This document shows, piece by piece, positions 43,979 to 53,035 of a stretch of DNA of 64,000 nucleotides. The DNA is from Sinorhizobium terangae (GTDB taxonomy: Bacteria > Pseudomonadota > Alphaproteobacteria > Rhizobiales > Rhizobiaceae), in assembly GCF_009601505.1 (NCBI RefSeq), contig NZ_WITC01000019.1, forward strand, positions 20,599-84,598. The letters are read 5' to 3'. The notes under the pieces are model-generated. The model made no database searches, was not told where the DNA came from, and saw only the letters and a program-made list of their open reading frames with translations. The stretch's first letter is position 1. Each line of letters opens with the position of its first letter. The position numbers were made by a program, and so were the translations under genes.

Positions 43979-45220
43979 TCAGGGCTTGATCCACGACCAT
44001 TGTGTGACCGGCATCGCCGGCCGCCAGCCGGTCATCGTTCCGACCGGGGAGGCCCGGGCAATATCGATCCGGATCAGCGAGCCGCCGAGCCGCGCATGCT
44101 GTGCGATGAGGACGGCTTCCATTTCCGTCGTCACCGCATTTGCCACCAGCCTTCCACCGGGGCCGAGTGCAGCGATCGCGGCATCCATCACGCCCGGCTC
44201 GCTGCCGCCGCCGCCAATGAAGACGACGTCCGGCGGCGCGAGGCCACGAAGCGCCCCCGGCGCCTCACCCTCGACTATCGCCAGCCCTGGCACGCCGAAG
44301 CGCGCCGCATTGCGGCCGATACGCGCCGCACGCTCGGGCGACGCCTCGATGGCGATAGCGCGCATCGCCGGGTCCACCAGCATCCATTCGATGGCGATGG
44401 AGCCGGAACCGGCGCCTATATCCCACAGCAACTCACCCTTGCGCGGCGCCAGCGCCGAGAGCGTCAACGCGCGCACCTCGCGCTTGGTGATCTGTCCGTC
44501 ATGCTCGAACAGGGCATCGTCGAGGCCGGCAGCAAGCGGCAATACCCGCGCTTTGGCATCGGCAACGACTTCAATGGCGCAGACGTTCAGGGAATGCAGG
44601 TCTTCGAGAGCGAAGCTCGATGCGATCTGCCGCGATATACGTTCGCGTTCGCCGCCCAGCGCCTCCAGAACGATAAACTGGGATTGACCAAATCCGCTGT
44701 CGCAAAGGAGCCCGGCAAGCGCCTTCGGACCACCCTCGTCCGAGGTCAACGCCAAGACACGAGCGCCCGGCTGCAGGTGCGGCCGGATGAGATCGAGCGG
44801 CCGCCCATGCAGTGAAACCGTCGCCACGTCCTGCAATGCCCAGCCGAGCCGTGATGCCGCAAGGCTGAAGGAGGATGGCGCAGGAATGGTGCGCATTTCG
44901 CCAGTATCGATCCGGCGAGCAAGCGTGGCACCGACGCCGAACAGGAAAGGATCGCCCGAAGCGAGCACGACGACGGCGCTGCCCCGCCTTGCAACGATCG
45001 CCTCGACGGATTTTTCGAAGGGGCTCTGCCAGGCTTGGCGCTCGCCCGTTATCAGGGAGGCCGCAAGATCGAGATGCCGGGCACCGCCGAAGACGACCGG
45101 CGCGGTCGCAATCAGCCGCTTGGCCTCGTCGCCGAGACCCGCTACACCATCCTCACCGATACCGATGATCACCAACCAGGGGGCGACGATGGCCGAAGCG
45201 CTGTTCGACATGTCAGCCAT
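43979..45220 (-). CDS. cobL: Precorrin-6Y C5,15-methyltransferase (decarboxylating)
   Basis: 413 residues, a natural fusion of two enzymes. The N-terminal half is a tetrapyrrole methylase ([42 protein letters not shown]). The C-terminal half from about 225 is a CbiT-like Rossmann methyltransferase with the SAM site [17 protein letters not shown] and [16 protein letters not shown]. It methylates C5 and C15 and decarboxylates the C12 acetate. ATG 45220 has GCGAGG at a good distance. Its 5' end overlaps that of divergent cobK. Confidence 0.94.
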   Translation of the reverse strand: MADMSNSASAIVAPWLVIIGIGEDGVAGLGDEAKRLIATAPVVFGGARHLDLAASLITGERQAWQSPFEKSVEAIVARRGSAVVVLASGDPFLFGVGATLARRIDTGEMRTIPAPSSFSLAASRLGWALQDVATVSLHGRPLDLIRPHLQPGARVLALTSDEGGPKALAGLLCDSGFGQSQFIVLEALGGERERISRQIASSFALEDLHSLNVCAIEVVADAKARVLPLAAGLDDALFEHDGQITKREVRALTLSALAPRKGELLWDIGAGSGSIAIEWMLVDPAMRAIAIEASPERAARIGRNAARFGVPGLAIVEGEAPGALRGLAPPDVVFIGGGGSEPGVMDAAIAALGPGGRLVANAVTTEMEAVLIAQHARLGGSLIRIDIARASPVGTMTGWRPAMPVTQWSWIKP

Positions 45221-45989
45221 GGACAGACCTCGCATTCTGATCCTCGGCGGCACAACCGAGGCGCGGCAGCTCGCCGAGCGTCTTGCGGCCGATTCTGGCT
45301 ATGATGCGGTCATCTCGCTCGCAGGCCGCACCGCCGACCCGCGCCCGCAACCGCTGCCGACCCGAGTCGGCGGTTTCGGCGGCGCCGAGGGTCTGGCCGC
45401 CTTCCTGAAGGCGGAGAACGTTGCGCTGCTGATCGATGCGACGCATCCCTTCGCCGCCCGTATTTCCCACAATGCCGCCGCGGCGGCGGAAGCAACCGGA
45501 ACGCCAATTTTCGCGCTCCGCCGCCCTGCCTGGGAGCTTGAACACGGAGATCGCTGGACGCGCGTCGACAGCGTGGCCGAGGCCGTGTCCGCACTCGGTG
45601 GAGCGCCGCGTCGTGTCTTCCTGGCAATCGGCCGGCAGGAGGCATTCCACTTCGAGAAGGCGCCGCACCACAAGTACGTCGTTCGCAGCGTTGACCCGGT
45701 GACGCCGCCGCTCGCCCTGCCGGACGTCACCGCCATTCTCGCCTGCGGTCCTTTCGCGGAAGCGGACGAGATCGACCTCTTCAAGGAGCATGGCATCAAC
45801 ATCGTCGTCGCCAAGAACAGCGGCGGCACCGCGACCTATGGCAAGATCGCCGCGGCGCGCAAGCTCGGTATCGAGGTGATCATGGTCGAGCGCCACAAGC
45901 CCGCCGACGTGCCGTCGGTCGGCGATTGCGATGAAGCGCTCGAACGCATCCATCAGCGGCTTTCCCCGGTAAAGGACCGTGGCGTGTAG
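45189..45989 (+). CDS. cobK: Precorrin-6A reductase
   Basis: 266 residues (or 256 if it starts at ATG 45219). RILILGGTTEARQLAERLA is the CobK/CbiJ start; LLIDATHPFAARISHNAAAAAE and KNSGGTATYGKIAAARKLGIEVIMVERH are conserved. It reduces precorrin-6A with NADPH. ATG 45189 is preferred because AGGGGGCG lies just upstream. It is the only plus-strand gene of the cob set, overlapping cobL by 32 bases at its start and cobJ by 37 at its end, so its promoter must lie within cobL. Confidence 0.93.
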   Translation: MAEALFDMSAMDRPRILILGGTTEARQLAERLAADSGYDAVISLAGRTADPRPQPLPTRVGGFGGAEGLAAFLKAENVALLIDATHPFAARISHNAAAAAEATGTPIFALRRPAWELEHGDRWTRVDSVAEAVSALGGAPRRVFLAIGRQEAFHFEKAPHHKYVVRSVDPVTPPLALPDVTAILACGPFAEADEIDLFKEHGINIVVAKNSGGTATYGKIAAARKLGIEVIMVERHKPADVPSVGDCDEALERIHQRLSPVKDRGV

Positions 45990-46717
45990 ACGAGATCTGG
46001 CTTGCCGTCGCGCGGCACGATGCGCGTTTCCGGAGAGCCAATGATCACGCAGGTCGCCATGTCGGCGCGGTTGGCATCGGCCTCGCCGAGCGGCATTACC
46101 GTGAGGCGCTCATCCGGTCGGCCCGCCGCGCGGCCGAAGATGACCGGCACGTGAGGAGGCAGGACCTGTCGCAAGATGGCGAAAGCCTCTCCGAGCTGCC
46201 AGGGCCTCGCCTTGCTGATCGGATTGTAGAGCGCAATCACAAACCCGGCCTCGGCGGCAAATCGCAGCCTTTTCGTGATCACCTCCCAGGGCTTCAGATT
46301 GTCGGAAAGCGACATGGCGCAGAAATCATGGCCGAGCGGCGCACCGATACGGGCAGCGACCGCGAGCATCGCGGTCACGCCGGGCGTAATCACGAGATCG
46401 ACCTTGCGCCATTCCGCCGGCCCCTTGTCGATCGCCTCGCAGACGGCGGCCGCCATGGCGAAGATGCCCGGATCGCCACCCGAAACGACGCAGACGTCCG
46501 CGCCCGCTGCGGCGCGGGCAAGCGCCGCCTGGGCGCGGTCCAGCTCCTCGCGATTGTCGGAGGCGATGCGGTGTTGGTCGGCCCTAAGGTCAAGACGATC
46601 GAGATAGGGACCATAGCCGAAGAACTCGGTCGCAGCGGAAATCGCCTCGCGGGTCTCCGGCGTCATCTGCGCCGGATTGCCGGGCCCGGTGCCGACGATG
46701 AAAAGCCTGCCGGTCAT
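45953..46717 (-). CDS. cobJ: Precorrin-3B C17-methyltransferase
   Basis: 254 residues, tetrapyrrole methylase family. MTGRLFIVGTGPGNPAQMTPETREAI, FFGYGPYLDRL, VCVVSGGDPGIFAMAAAVCEAI and VITPGVTAMLAVAARIGAPLGHDFCAMSLSDNLKPWE are its motifs; the last is distinctive of CobJ/CbiH. It methylates C17 and contracts the ring by one carbon. The ATGA overlap with cobI shows coupling, and its 3' end overlaps the end of cobK on the other strand. Confidence 0.95.
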   Translation of the reverse strand: MTGRLFIVGTGPGNPAQMTPETREAISAATEFFGYGPYLDRLDLRADQHRIASDNREELDRAQAALARAAAGADVCVVSGGDPGIFAMAAAVCEAIDKGPAEWRKVDLVITPGVTAMLAVAARIGAPLGHDFCAMSLSDNLKPWEVITKRLRFAAEAGFVIALYNPISKARPWQLGEAFAILRQVLPPHVPVIFGRAAGRPDERLTVMPLGEADANRADMATCVIIGSPETRIVPRDGKPDLVYTPRSFTGESR

Positions 46718-47466
46718 CGCCTGTCCTCCCGGGGCCTATCCTCCCAACCGGGGACGAGCACCAGCGAGAAATAGGGCGCCTCGTCGTCCGGCTTCTCGCC
46801 AAGCGGGATCATCGCGGAATTCTTCATCGTGCCGCGTTCGACATAGACGGCGGCATCGAGCTTCCCGGCGGCGGCAAGCGCCCGGCGGATCTTTGGCAGG
46901 TTGCGGCCAACCTTCATGATCACCGCGGCCTCGGTATCGGCAAGGCGGCGCTGAAGCTCACCCTCGCCCATCGTGCCGGGCAGAACGGACAGGACGTCGT
47001 CGCCCTGGACGAGCGGCAATCCCGCAAGCGACCAGCAGCCGGACATGGCAGTGATGCCCGGAATGACCTCGGCCGGGAAGCGGCCCGCGAGCCGCACATG
47101 CAGGTGCATGTAGGATCCATAGAAGAGCGGATCGCCCTCGCTGAGCACCGCGACCGTGCGCCCGGCCAGAAGATGTGCAGCAACTGCCTCGGCGGACTGG
47201 TTATAGAAATCGGTGATCTGGCTCTTGTAGACGCCGTCGTCCTTGTCGATCTCCGTCGTTACCGGATAGTAGAGCGGCAGCTCGACCATGCCCGGCTTCA
47301 GCAAGCCCTCGACCACCGCACGGCCGTTGCCGTTGCGTCCCGCCTTGGCGAAATAGGCGACGACATCCGCCTCGCCGAGAGCCCGCACCGCCTTCACCGT
47401 CAGAAGCTCGGGATCACCGGGGCCTGTGCCGACACCAATCAATCTGCCCATCTCGACCGCGCTCAC
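46714..47466 (-). CDS. cobI: Precorrin-2 C20-methyltransferase
   Basis: 250 residues with GRLIGVGTGPGDPELLTVKAVRAL, VAVLSEGDPLFYGSYMHLH and VIPGITAMSGCWSLAGLPLVQGDD. It is the first ring-methylation step after precorrin-2. The start is GTG 47466, which overlaps the cobH stop as GTGA and has GCGAGG 8 bases upstream; ATG 47451 has a poor ribosome site. Confidence 0.94.
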   Translation of the reverse strand: MSAVEMGRLIGVGTGPGDPELLTVKAVRALGEADVVAYFAKAGRNGNGRAVVEGLLKPGMVELPLYYPVTTEIDKDDGVYKSQITDFYNQSAEAVAAHLLAGRTVAVLSEGDPLFYGSYMHLHVRLAGRFPAEVIPGITAMSGCWSLAGLPLVQGDDVLSVLPGTMGEGELQRRLADTEAAVIMKVGRNLPKIRRALAAAGKLDAAVYVERGTMKNSAMIPLGEKPDDEAPYFSLVLVPGWEDRPREDRR

Positions 47467-48095
47467 AGGCCCGGCCTCGCGAGCGAATTGAGGGCCGCCG
47501 CTGTCATGGCGCTGCCGCCAAGACGGCCGCGCACGATCGCGAACGGAACGCCATAGGAATTTTCGGCGAGCGCGTCCTTCGATTCCGCCGCACCGACGAA
47601 GCCGACCGGCATGCCGAGGATTGCTGCCGGCTTCGGCGCGCCGTCGCGCAGCATTTCAAGCAGGTAGAAGAGCGCCGTCGGCGCATTGCCGATCGCAACG
47701 ATGGAGCCGCCCATCCGTTCGCCCCAGAGTTTCAGCGCCGCCGCCGAACGCGTGTTACCGATCTCGGCCGCAAGCGTGACGGTACGCGGATCGCGCAGCG
47801 TGCAGATGACGTCGTTGCCGGCCGGCAGCCGCGCCCGCGTCACGCCATGCGCCACCATTTCCGCGTCGCAGAAGATCGGCGCGCCGTTTTTCAGCGCCGT
47901 GCGCGCGGCGGAAACGAAGTCCGGCGAAAAGACGAATTGGCGCGCGGCCTCGACCGAGCCGCAGGCATGCACCATGCGCACGGCGAGATCGGCCTCCTCC
48001 TCGGAAAAGCCGGAAAGATCGGCCTCGGCCCGGATGATCGCAAAGGAACGCTCATAGATGGCGTTGCCATCGCGGATATAGTCGTAGTCCGGCAT
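47463..48095 (-). CDS. cobH: Precorrin-8X methylmutase
   Basis: 210 residues. DYIRDGNAIYERSFAIIRAEADL is the N-terminal CobH/CbiC signature, and RMVHACGSVEAARQFVFSPDF contains the catalytic histidine. It moves the C11 methyl to C12, giving hydrogenobyrinate. It starts two bases after cobG ends and overlaps cobI by 4 bases. Confidence 0.95.
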   Translation of the reverse strand: MPDYDYIRDGNAIYERSFAIIRAEADLSGFSEEEADLAVRMVHACGSVEAARQFVFSPDFVSAARTALKNGAPIFCDAEMVAHGVTRARLPAGNDVICTLRDPRTVTLAAEIGNTRSAAALKLWGERMGGSIVAIGNAPTALFYLLEMLRDGAPKPAAILGMPVGFVGAAESKDALAENSYGVPFAIVRGRLGGSAMTAAALNSLARPGL

Positions 48096-48097
48096 TT

Positions 48098-49468
48098 CTA
48101 TCCCTGTTCAAACGCGGCGGCAATGCGCGCGGCCCCGAGCCGTGTAAGACAGGACCGCGCCGATTCGCCAGCGTCTTTGTTTTTCCGCACCAGCGCACCA
48201 AGGTGCGCGAAGGCGGATCCTATTCCATTCGCATCCGTGTAGGCGCTCGGCGCGATGGAAGCAGTACCATTTACGACAAGCCCATATCCTGATGGCGCAC
48301 CGACAAGCGTCAGTTCCGCAGACGACGGTCGAGCGCATCCTTTGGGGCAGCCGGAGAGATGCGCGGTCAACGAGCCGTCGAGCAGCTCGGGTGCTGCCTC
48401 GACCATCAACCGTGCGACGGCTTTGGTCTCCATCATTGCGGATGCGCAGGCGCCAGTCCCGGCGCAGGTGGCGATATGGTTGCGCCGATCGTCGGAGGCA
48501 ATGCGGAAGCCCAGCGACAACGCCAGGCGCTGCACTTTCGCTGCGGCTTCACGATCGAGTCCGAGCACGAAAAACCCGTGCCCCGGTGCCAGCCTTATCT
48601 CGGCCGCTCCCAGTTCCTCGGCTTTGCGCAGAAAGGCTGTCAGGCCGGCCGCATCGGCCTGGGCAAAGGCAAGGCCCACGCCAAGGACGGTGGTGCCGTC
48701 GGCAAGGGTGTGCAGGCCGGCAACCGGCACGGCCGGTTCCATTACCAGGGTCGATGTCCCCGGCGAACGCGCTCCGCCCGCCAAGTCGTCCTTGACCACG
48801 TCCACATCGAGGTCACGGCCACGCGCCGCGTCACCCGTGGCGGCGAGCCTGCGGAGAACGGCGAGGAGCCCGGGAACGGCTTCGCGCTGATCGAGCAGTG
48901 CGACCGGCCGCGCCGCGCGCGCCGTTCCGCCGAGCGAAAGCAGCCAGGCCACGCCGTCATCCGATTTCACCGCCTTCAAACGAAGGTCGGCAACGATATC
49001 GTCGAGATGAAAGCGGCCGCCGCCGTCGACGATGATCGAGAGCTTCGGCGCGAGCTTGAGAGGCGGATTGTGCGCGGCGATCGCTTCACGCAAGGCCAGC
49101 GCGAGCGGACGGGGATCGCTGGTCTCGTCCGTATCGACCCCGGCAAGCGGCGGCGTTTCGATCGCAACACCTGCGGCAACCGCAATGCCCGCTTCGCCGA
49201 TTGCCGACGCCAGGCTGGAGACGCTCGCTGCGGTTAGGCCCCGGACCTGCAGATTGCCCCGCGCGGTCACTTCCAGAATGCCATTACCGAAGCGCTCGGC
49301 GGCGACGGCAAGCGCCCGCAGTTCCGCGGGCGTCAAGCTGCCGGTCGCGGGCCGCAGCCGAACCAGCAATCCGTCGCCGGTCTGCATCGGTTTCGCAAGC
49401 GACGGACAGGTGCCCCGCCGCATGGATGCATCGGCCGCGTCTGGTCTGGGCGTGGCACAACTTGTCAT
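48098..49468 (-). CDS. cobG: Precorrin-3B synthase (oxygen-dependent)
   Basis: 456 residues of the nitrite/sulfite reductase-like family. Two halves repeat the ferredoxin-like fold (KPMQTGDGLLVRLRPATGSLTP). The iron-sulfur/siroheme region has CAGTGAC and CPKGC cysteines (ATCAGTGACASAM, LSGCPKGCARPSSAE). CobG uses molecular oxygen to hydroxylate precorrin-3A, so the pathway here is the aerobic one. ATG 49468 gives the usual length, with GGGAGG 13 bases away. First gene of cobGHIJ; an FNR/FixK-like box sits 75-92 bases upstream. Confidence 0.93.
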   Translation of the reverse strand: MTSCATPRPDAADASMRRGTCPSLAKPMQTGDGLLVRLRPATGSLTPAELRALAVAAERFGNGILEVTARGNLQVRGLTAASVSSLASAIGEAGIAVAAGVAIETPPLAGVDTDETSDPRPLALALREAIAAHNPPLKLAPKLSIIVDGGGRFHLDDIVADLRLKAVKSDDGVAWLLSLGGTARAARPVALLDQREAVPGLLAVLRRLAATGDAARGRDLDVDVVKDDLAGGARSPGTSTLVMEPAVPVAGLHTLADGTTVLGVGLAFAQADAAGLTAFLRKAEELGAAEIRLAPGHGFFVLGLDREAAAKVQRLALSLGFRIASDDRRNHIATCAGTGACASAMMETKAVARLMVEAAPELLDGSLTAHLSGCPKGCARPSSAELTLVGAPSGYGLVVNGTASIAPSAYTDANGIGSAFAHLGALVRKNKDAGESARSCLTRLGAARIAAAFEQG

Positions 49469-49542
49469 CGCTTTGGTCAATCCTCCCGGCAACAGGCAAT
49501 GGTCCCCGCCACTTTCGATGGACGCTATATCACAGGCGAGCG

Positions 49543-49560
49543 CTTTGAGAGAGATCAAAG
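49543..49560. promoter_or_regulatory. FNR/FixK-like box upstream of cobG
   Basis: CTTTGA-N6-TCAAAG; the inner 14 bases fit TTGA-N6-TCAA exactly and the fuller TTGAT-N4-ATCAA with one mismatch. It lies in the 132-base gap between cobF and cobG. Rhizobial FixK and FnrN bind such sites under low oxygen. Confidence 0.45.
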
Positions 49561-49600
49561 GGCGAGTGATATTGCATCGAGGCTGGCGGCGAACTTGCCT

Positions 49601-50371
49601 CTACTCGTCGAAATCGGCACCTTTGCGCAGCAGGTAGATATCCATGATCCAGCCGATGCGCTGCCGCGCCTCGGCACGCACCCTGAGGATCTCCTCCTTC
49701 ACATCCGCAAGACGGCCGGAGATGACGATTTCGTCCGGCGTGCCGAGATAGGCACCCCAGTAGATTTCGGCATCCGGGTCGTCGATGTTCTGAAACGCCT
49801 GCTCCCCGTCGAGCATGACCACCGCCGTTTCGCTTTTATCCGGAAAACTTTCGGCAAGCCGCCGGCCGGTGGTGACCTCAACCGGCTTGCCGACGAGATT
49901 GAGCGGGATGCGGTGGCTGGCGCAGAGCGCCTGAAGACTGGTGATGCCGGGAACGACTTCGAAATCGAAAGCGACGTGCCCTCGCCCCTTGACGCGCTCC
50001 ACGATGCGGATCGTGCTGTCGTAAAGCATCGGATCGCCCCAGACCAGGAAGGCACCGGTCTGCCCTTCGCCGAGTTCGCCGAGCAGCAGTGCCTCATAGA
50101 TCGCAGCAATGCTTTCGTGCCAATCGTCGACGCTGCCGCTATAGCTCCGCCCCTCGGTCTGGCGTACCGGCACGGCAAACTCGACCGTGCGGCTGTCGCT
50201 TCTGGTCACATAGCGCGCGCAGATCTCACGGCGAACCTCGGCAAGCTCGGTCTTCTTCGCTCCCTTGGTCGGGATGAAGAGCACGTCAGCCTTGTTGAGG
50301 GCGTTGATGGCCTGAATGGTCACGTGTTCGGGATTGCCCGCGCCGATGCCGATAATCAGGATATGCCGCAT
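49601..50371 (-). CDS. cobF: Precorrin-6A synthase (deacetylating)
   Basis: 256 residues, tetrapyrrole methylase fold. MRHILIIGIGAGNPEHVTIQAINAL at the start, VWGDPMLYDSTIRIVERV and VVPGITSLQALCASHRIPLN in the middle, and WIMDIYLLRKG at the end. CobF methylates C1 and removes the acetyl extruded at ring contraction. It is specific to the aerobic route. ATG 50371 is used; an upstream in-frame extension to 50434 lacks similarity. Separated from cobG by 132 bases, so cobGHIJ may have its own promoter. Confidence 0.94.
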   Translation of the reverse strand: MRHILIIGIGAGNPEHVTIQAINALNKADVLFIPTKGAKKTELAEVRREICARYVTRSDSRTVEFAVPVRQTEGRSYSGSVDDWHESIAAIYEALLLGELGEGQTGAFLVWGDPMLYDSTIRIVERVKGRGHVAFDFEVVPGITSLQALCASHRIPLNLVGKPVEVTTGRRLAESFPDKSETAVVMLDGEQAFQNIDDPDAEIYWGAYLGTPDEIVISGRLADVKEEILRVRAEARQRIGWIMDIYLLRKGADFDE

Positions 50372-50487
50372 GTTCTTCCGCCTCGCGCTGCGCCTTGTCG
50401 GGCAGTCTTTGGCTGATCGGAGGCAATGGCGCAAGGTTTGTGAGCGACAGGCGTCGGTGGGACCGCGTCAAGACTGGATCAGTCAAC

Positions 50488-51195
50488 TCAGGGACCGTCG
50501 GCAATCTCCGGCTTCTCCGGCAACCGCCAGTCAATTGGATCGAACCCCTTGGAAACGAGAAAATCATTCGCCTTCGAGAAATGCCGGCAGCCGAGAAAGC
50601 CCGAATGAGCCGACAGCGGTGAAGGGTGCGCCGCCTTCAGCACGAGATGCCGCGATTGATCGACAAAGGCTGCCTTTCTTTGCGCGTAGGAGCCCCACAG
50701 CATGAAGACGACGGGGTGCTGCTGCTCGTTGACCACCCGGATGACGGCGTCGGTGAAGCGCTCCCAGCCTTTGCCCTGATGCGATGCCGCACGGCCTCGC
50801 TCGACCGTCAAAACAGCGTTCAGGAGCAGAACGCCCTGGCGCGCCCAGCTTTCGAGGAAGCCATGGCGCGCCGGCGGGATGCCGAGGTCGTCCTGAAGCT
50901 CCTTGTAGATGTTGACGAGCGACGGCGGTATGCGCACGCCGGGGCGCACACTGAAGCAAAGCCCGTGCGCCTGGCCATCGCCGTGATAGGGATCCTGCCC
51001 GAGGATAACGACGCGCACCTTATCGAGCGGGGTCAGGTCGAGTGCCCGGAAATATTCGCTGCCCTTGGGAAAGATCTGCCGGCCCTGCCCTTTCTCGTCC
51101 AGCAGGAACCGTTTGAGATCGGCCATATAGGTGTGACGGAATTCCGGCGCCAGCGCGGTCTTCCAGGTCTCTTCCAGCCTGATCGTCGCATCCAT
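50488..51195 (-). CDS. ung: Uracil-DNA glycosylase, family 1
   Basis: 235 residues. The water-activating motif [11 protein letters not shown] near 63-73 and the DNA-intercalating [17 protein letters not shown] near 188-204 are both intact. It removes uracil from DNA in base-excision repair. ATG 51195 is preferred over ATG 51201 because AGGG then sits at a proper distance. Not functionally linked to its cob and mod neighbours. Confidence 0.95.
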   Translation of the reverse strand: MDATIRLEETWKTALAPEFRHTYMADLKRFLLDEKGQGRQIFPKGSEYFRALDLTPLDKVRVVILGQDPYHGDGQAHGLCFSVRPGVRIPPSLVNIYKELQDDLGIPPARHGFLESWARQGVLLLNAVLTVERGRAASHQGKGWERFTDAVIRVVNEQQHPVVFMLWGSYAQRKAAFVDQSRHLVLKAAHPSPLSAHSGFLGCRHFSKANDFLVSKGFDPIDWRLPEKPEIADGP

Positions 51196-51312
51196 GGGCA
51201 TGTCCCTCGCTTATCTTTCGCTCAGGAATTTAGCCCCGCGAACGGCCATCGCAAGCACTGCCGCGATGTTCGCCGCCTCGGTTCACTGTTTTTGATTATC
51301 CTCGCGGGGAAG

Positions 51313-51360
51313 CATTGTATTTATTCGTATATAGCGCTAACCAAAACAGCGAAGCGTTAT
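51313..51360. promoter_or_regulatory. Possible ModE-binding region upstream of modA
   Basis: TATATAGCG (51328-51336) resembles one half of the ModE palindrome, and CGTTATATT follows from 51354. A matching left half (CATTGTATT, 51313-51321) agrees at only about five of nine positions. Position before modABC and a modE gene nearby support the idea; the sequence fit is weak. Confidence 0.3.
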
Positions 51361-51396
51361 ATTCTCAAAAATATCACGAACGACTGGAGGCCACGG

Positions 51397-52197
51397 ATGA
51401 GGGGACGGAGAGATTGGCTCGCGGGTTTGGGGCTCAATGCCCTGGCGCTGGCGCTGGGCCTCGCTCTGGCGGGTGCGGTTCTCGCTCCGGCACGTGCGGC
51501 AGAAAAGGTGACGGTCTTCGCCGCCGCAAGCCTGAAGAACGCGCTCGACGAGATAAATGCCGAATGGCAAAAGGAAACCGGCAAGGAGACCACGGCCTCG
51601 TATGCGGCAAGCTCGGCCCTTGCGAAGCAGATCGAACAGGGCGCGCCCGCGGACGTCTTCATTTCGGCCGATCTCGCGTGGATGGACTATCTTGCCGACA
51701 AGAAGCTGATCAAAACGGATACCCGCACCAACCTGCTCGGCAACCGCCTCGTCCTCGTTTCCGCAAAGCCCGATTCGGCAGTCGTCGATATCAAGCCCGG
51801 TTTCGACCTCGCTGCTCTCATCGGCGACGGCCGCCTGGCGATGGGCGCTGTCGATACGGTTCCGGCCGGCAAATATGGCAAGGCGGCACTGGAAAAACTG
51901 GGGCTCTGGCCAGCCGTCGAACAGAAGATAGCGGGCGCGGAGAGCGTACGCGCCGCACTTCTCCTGGTTTCGCGCGGCGAGGCTCCCTATGGCATCGTCT
52001 ACCAGACGGATGCGGCCGCCGATCCGGGCGTCAAGGTGGTCGGCACCTTCCCGGAGGACAGTCATCCGCCGATCGTCTATCCGATCGCCATCACCACCGA
52101 CAGCAGGAGCGCCGACGCTGCCGCCTATATCGACTTCGTCAAGTCGGCCAAGGCCGCAGCGCTTTTCGAAGCCCAGGGCTTCACGGTGCTTAAATAG
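51397..52197 (+). CDS. modA: Molybdate-binding periplasmic protein
   Basis: 266 residues. A long signal peptide (about 35 residues, ending APARAAE) precedes KVTVFAAASLKNALDEINAEWQKETGKETTASYAASSALAKQIEQGAPADVFISADLAWMD, the ModA family start with the oxyanion-binding AASL and SSAL serines. It delivers molybdate to ModBC. ATG 51397 has CTGGAGG upstream. modB follows after 133 bases that hold a structured repeat-like element. Confidence 0.95.
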   Translation: MRGRRDWLAGLGLNALALALGLALAGAVLAPARAAEKVTVFAAASLKNALDEINAEWQKETGKETTASYAASSALAKQIEQGAPADVFISADLAWMDYLADKKLIKTDTRTNLLGNRLVLVSAKPDSAVVDIKPGFDLAALIGDGRLAMGAVDTVPAGKYGKAALEKLGLWPAVEQKIAGAESVRAALLLVSRGEAPYGIVYQTDAAADPGVKVVGTFPEDSHPPIVYPIAITTDSRSADAAAYIDFVKSAKAAALFEAQGFTVLK

Positions 52198-52206
52198 CTG
52201 ATGCGA

Positions 52207-52314
52207 CACTCTGCGGAATGCGCAAACGCCCGCTGAAATCATTATCGATTCACGGATAAGATCGGGTAGGCGTTCAAAGTGCCGCGGGTCGGAAAGGATC
52301 TACAGCGCAGAGTG
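52207..52314. repeat. Degenerate RIME-like element inside the mod operon
   Basis: A 108-bp unit bounded by the 9-bp inverted repeat CACTCTGCG (52207-52215) and CGCAGAGTG (52306-52314). Its middle aligns without gaps to RIME copy 1: CGATTCA-GGATAAGA in the first half and TTCAAAGTGC in the spacer, with scattered mismatches between. It occupies nearly the whole modA-modB gap. Confidence 0.55.
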
Positions 52315-52330
52315 CGGAGGAAATTGGCGT

Positions 52331-53035
52331 TTGGATTGGTGGATGACATTGAACCATGCGGAGTGGACGGCGGTCCAACTGAGCCTGCGCGTCGCCACCG
52401 TCGCGATGTTGTGCAGCCTGCCGCCGGCACTGCTCGCCGCCATGGTGCTCGCGCGCGGACGCTTCTGGGGCAAGTCGATCCTGAACGGCATCGTGCATAT
52501 GCCGCTCGTCCTGCCGCCGGTGGTCACTGGCTTCGTCCTGCTGCTCCTCTTCGGTCGTCGAGGGCCGATCGGCGCCTTCCTTGCCGAAAATTTCGGCATC
52601 GTCTTCTCGTTTCGCTGGACGGGTGCCGCGCTTGCCTGCGCGGTCATGGGCTTTCCTTTGATGGTGCGCAGCATCCGGCTGTCGATCGAGGCGGTCGACC
52701 GCAAGCTCGAGGACGCCGCGGCCACGCTCGGCGCCGGGCCGGCATGGGTGTTCGTGACAGTTACATTGCCGCTGATCCTCCCTGGCATTATTGCCGGCAT
52801 GATCCTCTCCTTCGCCAAGGCGATGGGCGAGTTCGGAGCGACGATCACCTTCGTCTCCAACATCCCGGGCGAGACGCAGACGCTCTCCTCGGCGATCTAC
52901 GCCTTCACGCAAGTTCCGGGCGGCGACGCCGGAGCGATGCGCCTCGCCGTCATCTCGGTCGTCATCTCGATGACGGCATTGATGCTGTCGGAGCTTTTCG
53001 CTGCAGTCGCGGCAAAACGGTCGGTGGCGGCATGA
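52331..53035 (+). CDS. modB: Molybdate ABC transporter permease
   Basis: 234 residues, about five helices. [20 protein letters not shown] is typical of ModB, and [27 protein letters not shown] is the EAA loop that docks ModC. The start is TTG 52331, with GGAGG ending 10 bases upstream; the ATG at 52343 is 22 bases from that site and less likely. It overlaps modC by 4 bases. Confidence 0.94.
   Translation: MDWWMTLNHAEWTAVQLSLRVATVAMLCSLPPALLAAMVLARGRFWGKSILNGIVHMPLVLPPVVTGFVLLLLFGRRGPIGAFLAENFGIVFSFRWTGAALACAVMGFPLMVRSIRLSIEAVDRKLEDAAATLGAGPAWVFVTVTLPLILPGIIAGMILSFAKAMGEFGATITFVSNIPGETQTLSSAIYAFTQVPGGDAGAMRLAVISVVISMTALMLSELFAAVAAKRSVAA

Noticed and set aside
49469..49600. Cobalamin riboswitch upstream of cobG
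   Set aside because: I searched the minus strand for a B12-box-like segment and did not find one; the gap is also short for a full cobalamin riboswitch (132 bases).
51328..51362. TATATAGCG and CGTTATATT as a ModE palindrome
   Set aside because: The two half-sites point away from each other compared with the ModE consensus, so they cannot form the normal site together; only a weaker alternative pairing was kept as a feature.
50626..51396. In-frame upstream extension of modA by 257 codons
   Set aside because: The extension runs antisense through ung, and the true start at 51397 has a ribosome site and begins a signal peptide.
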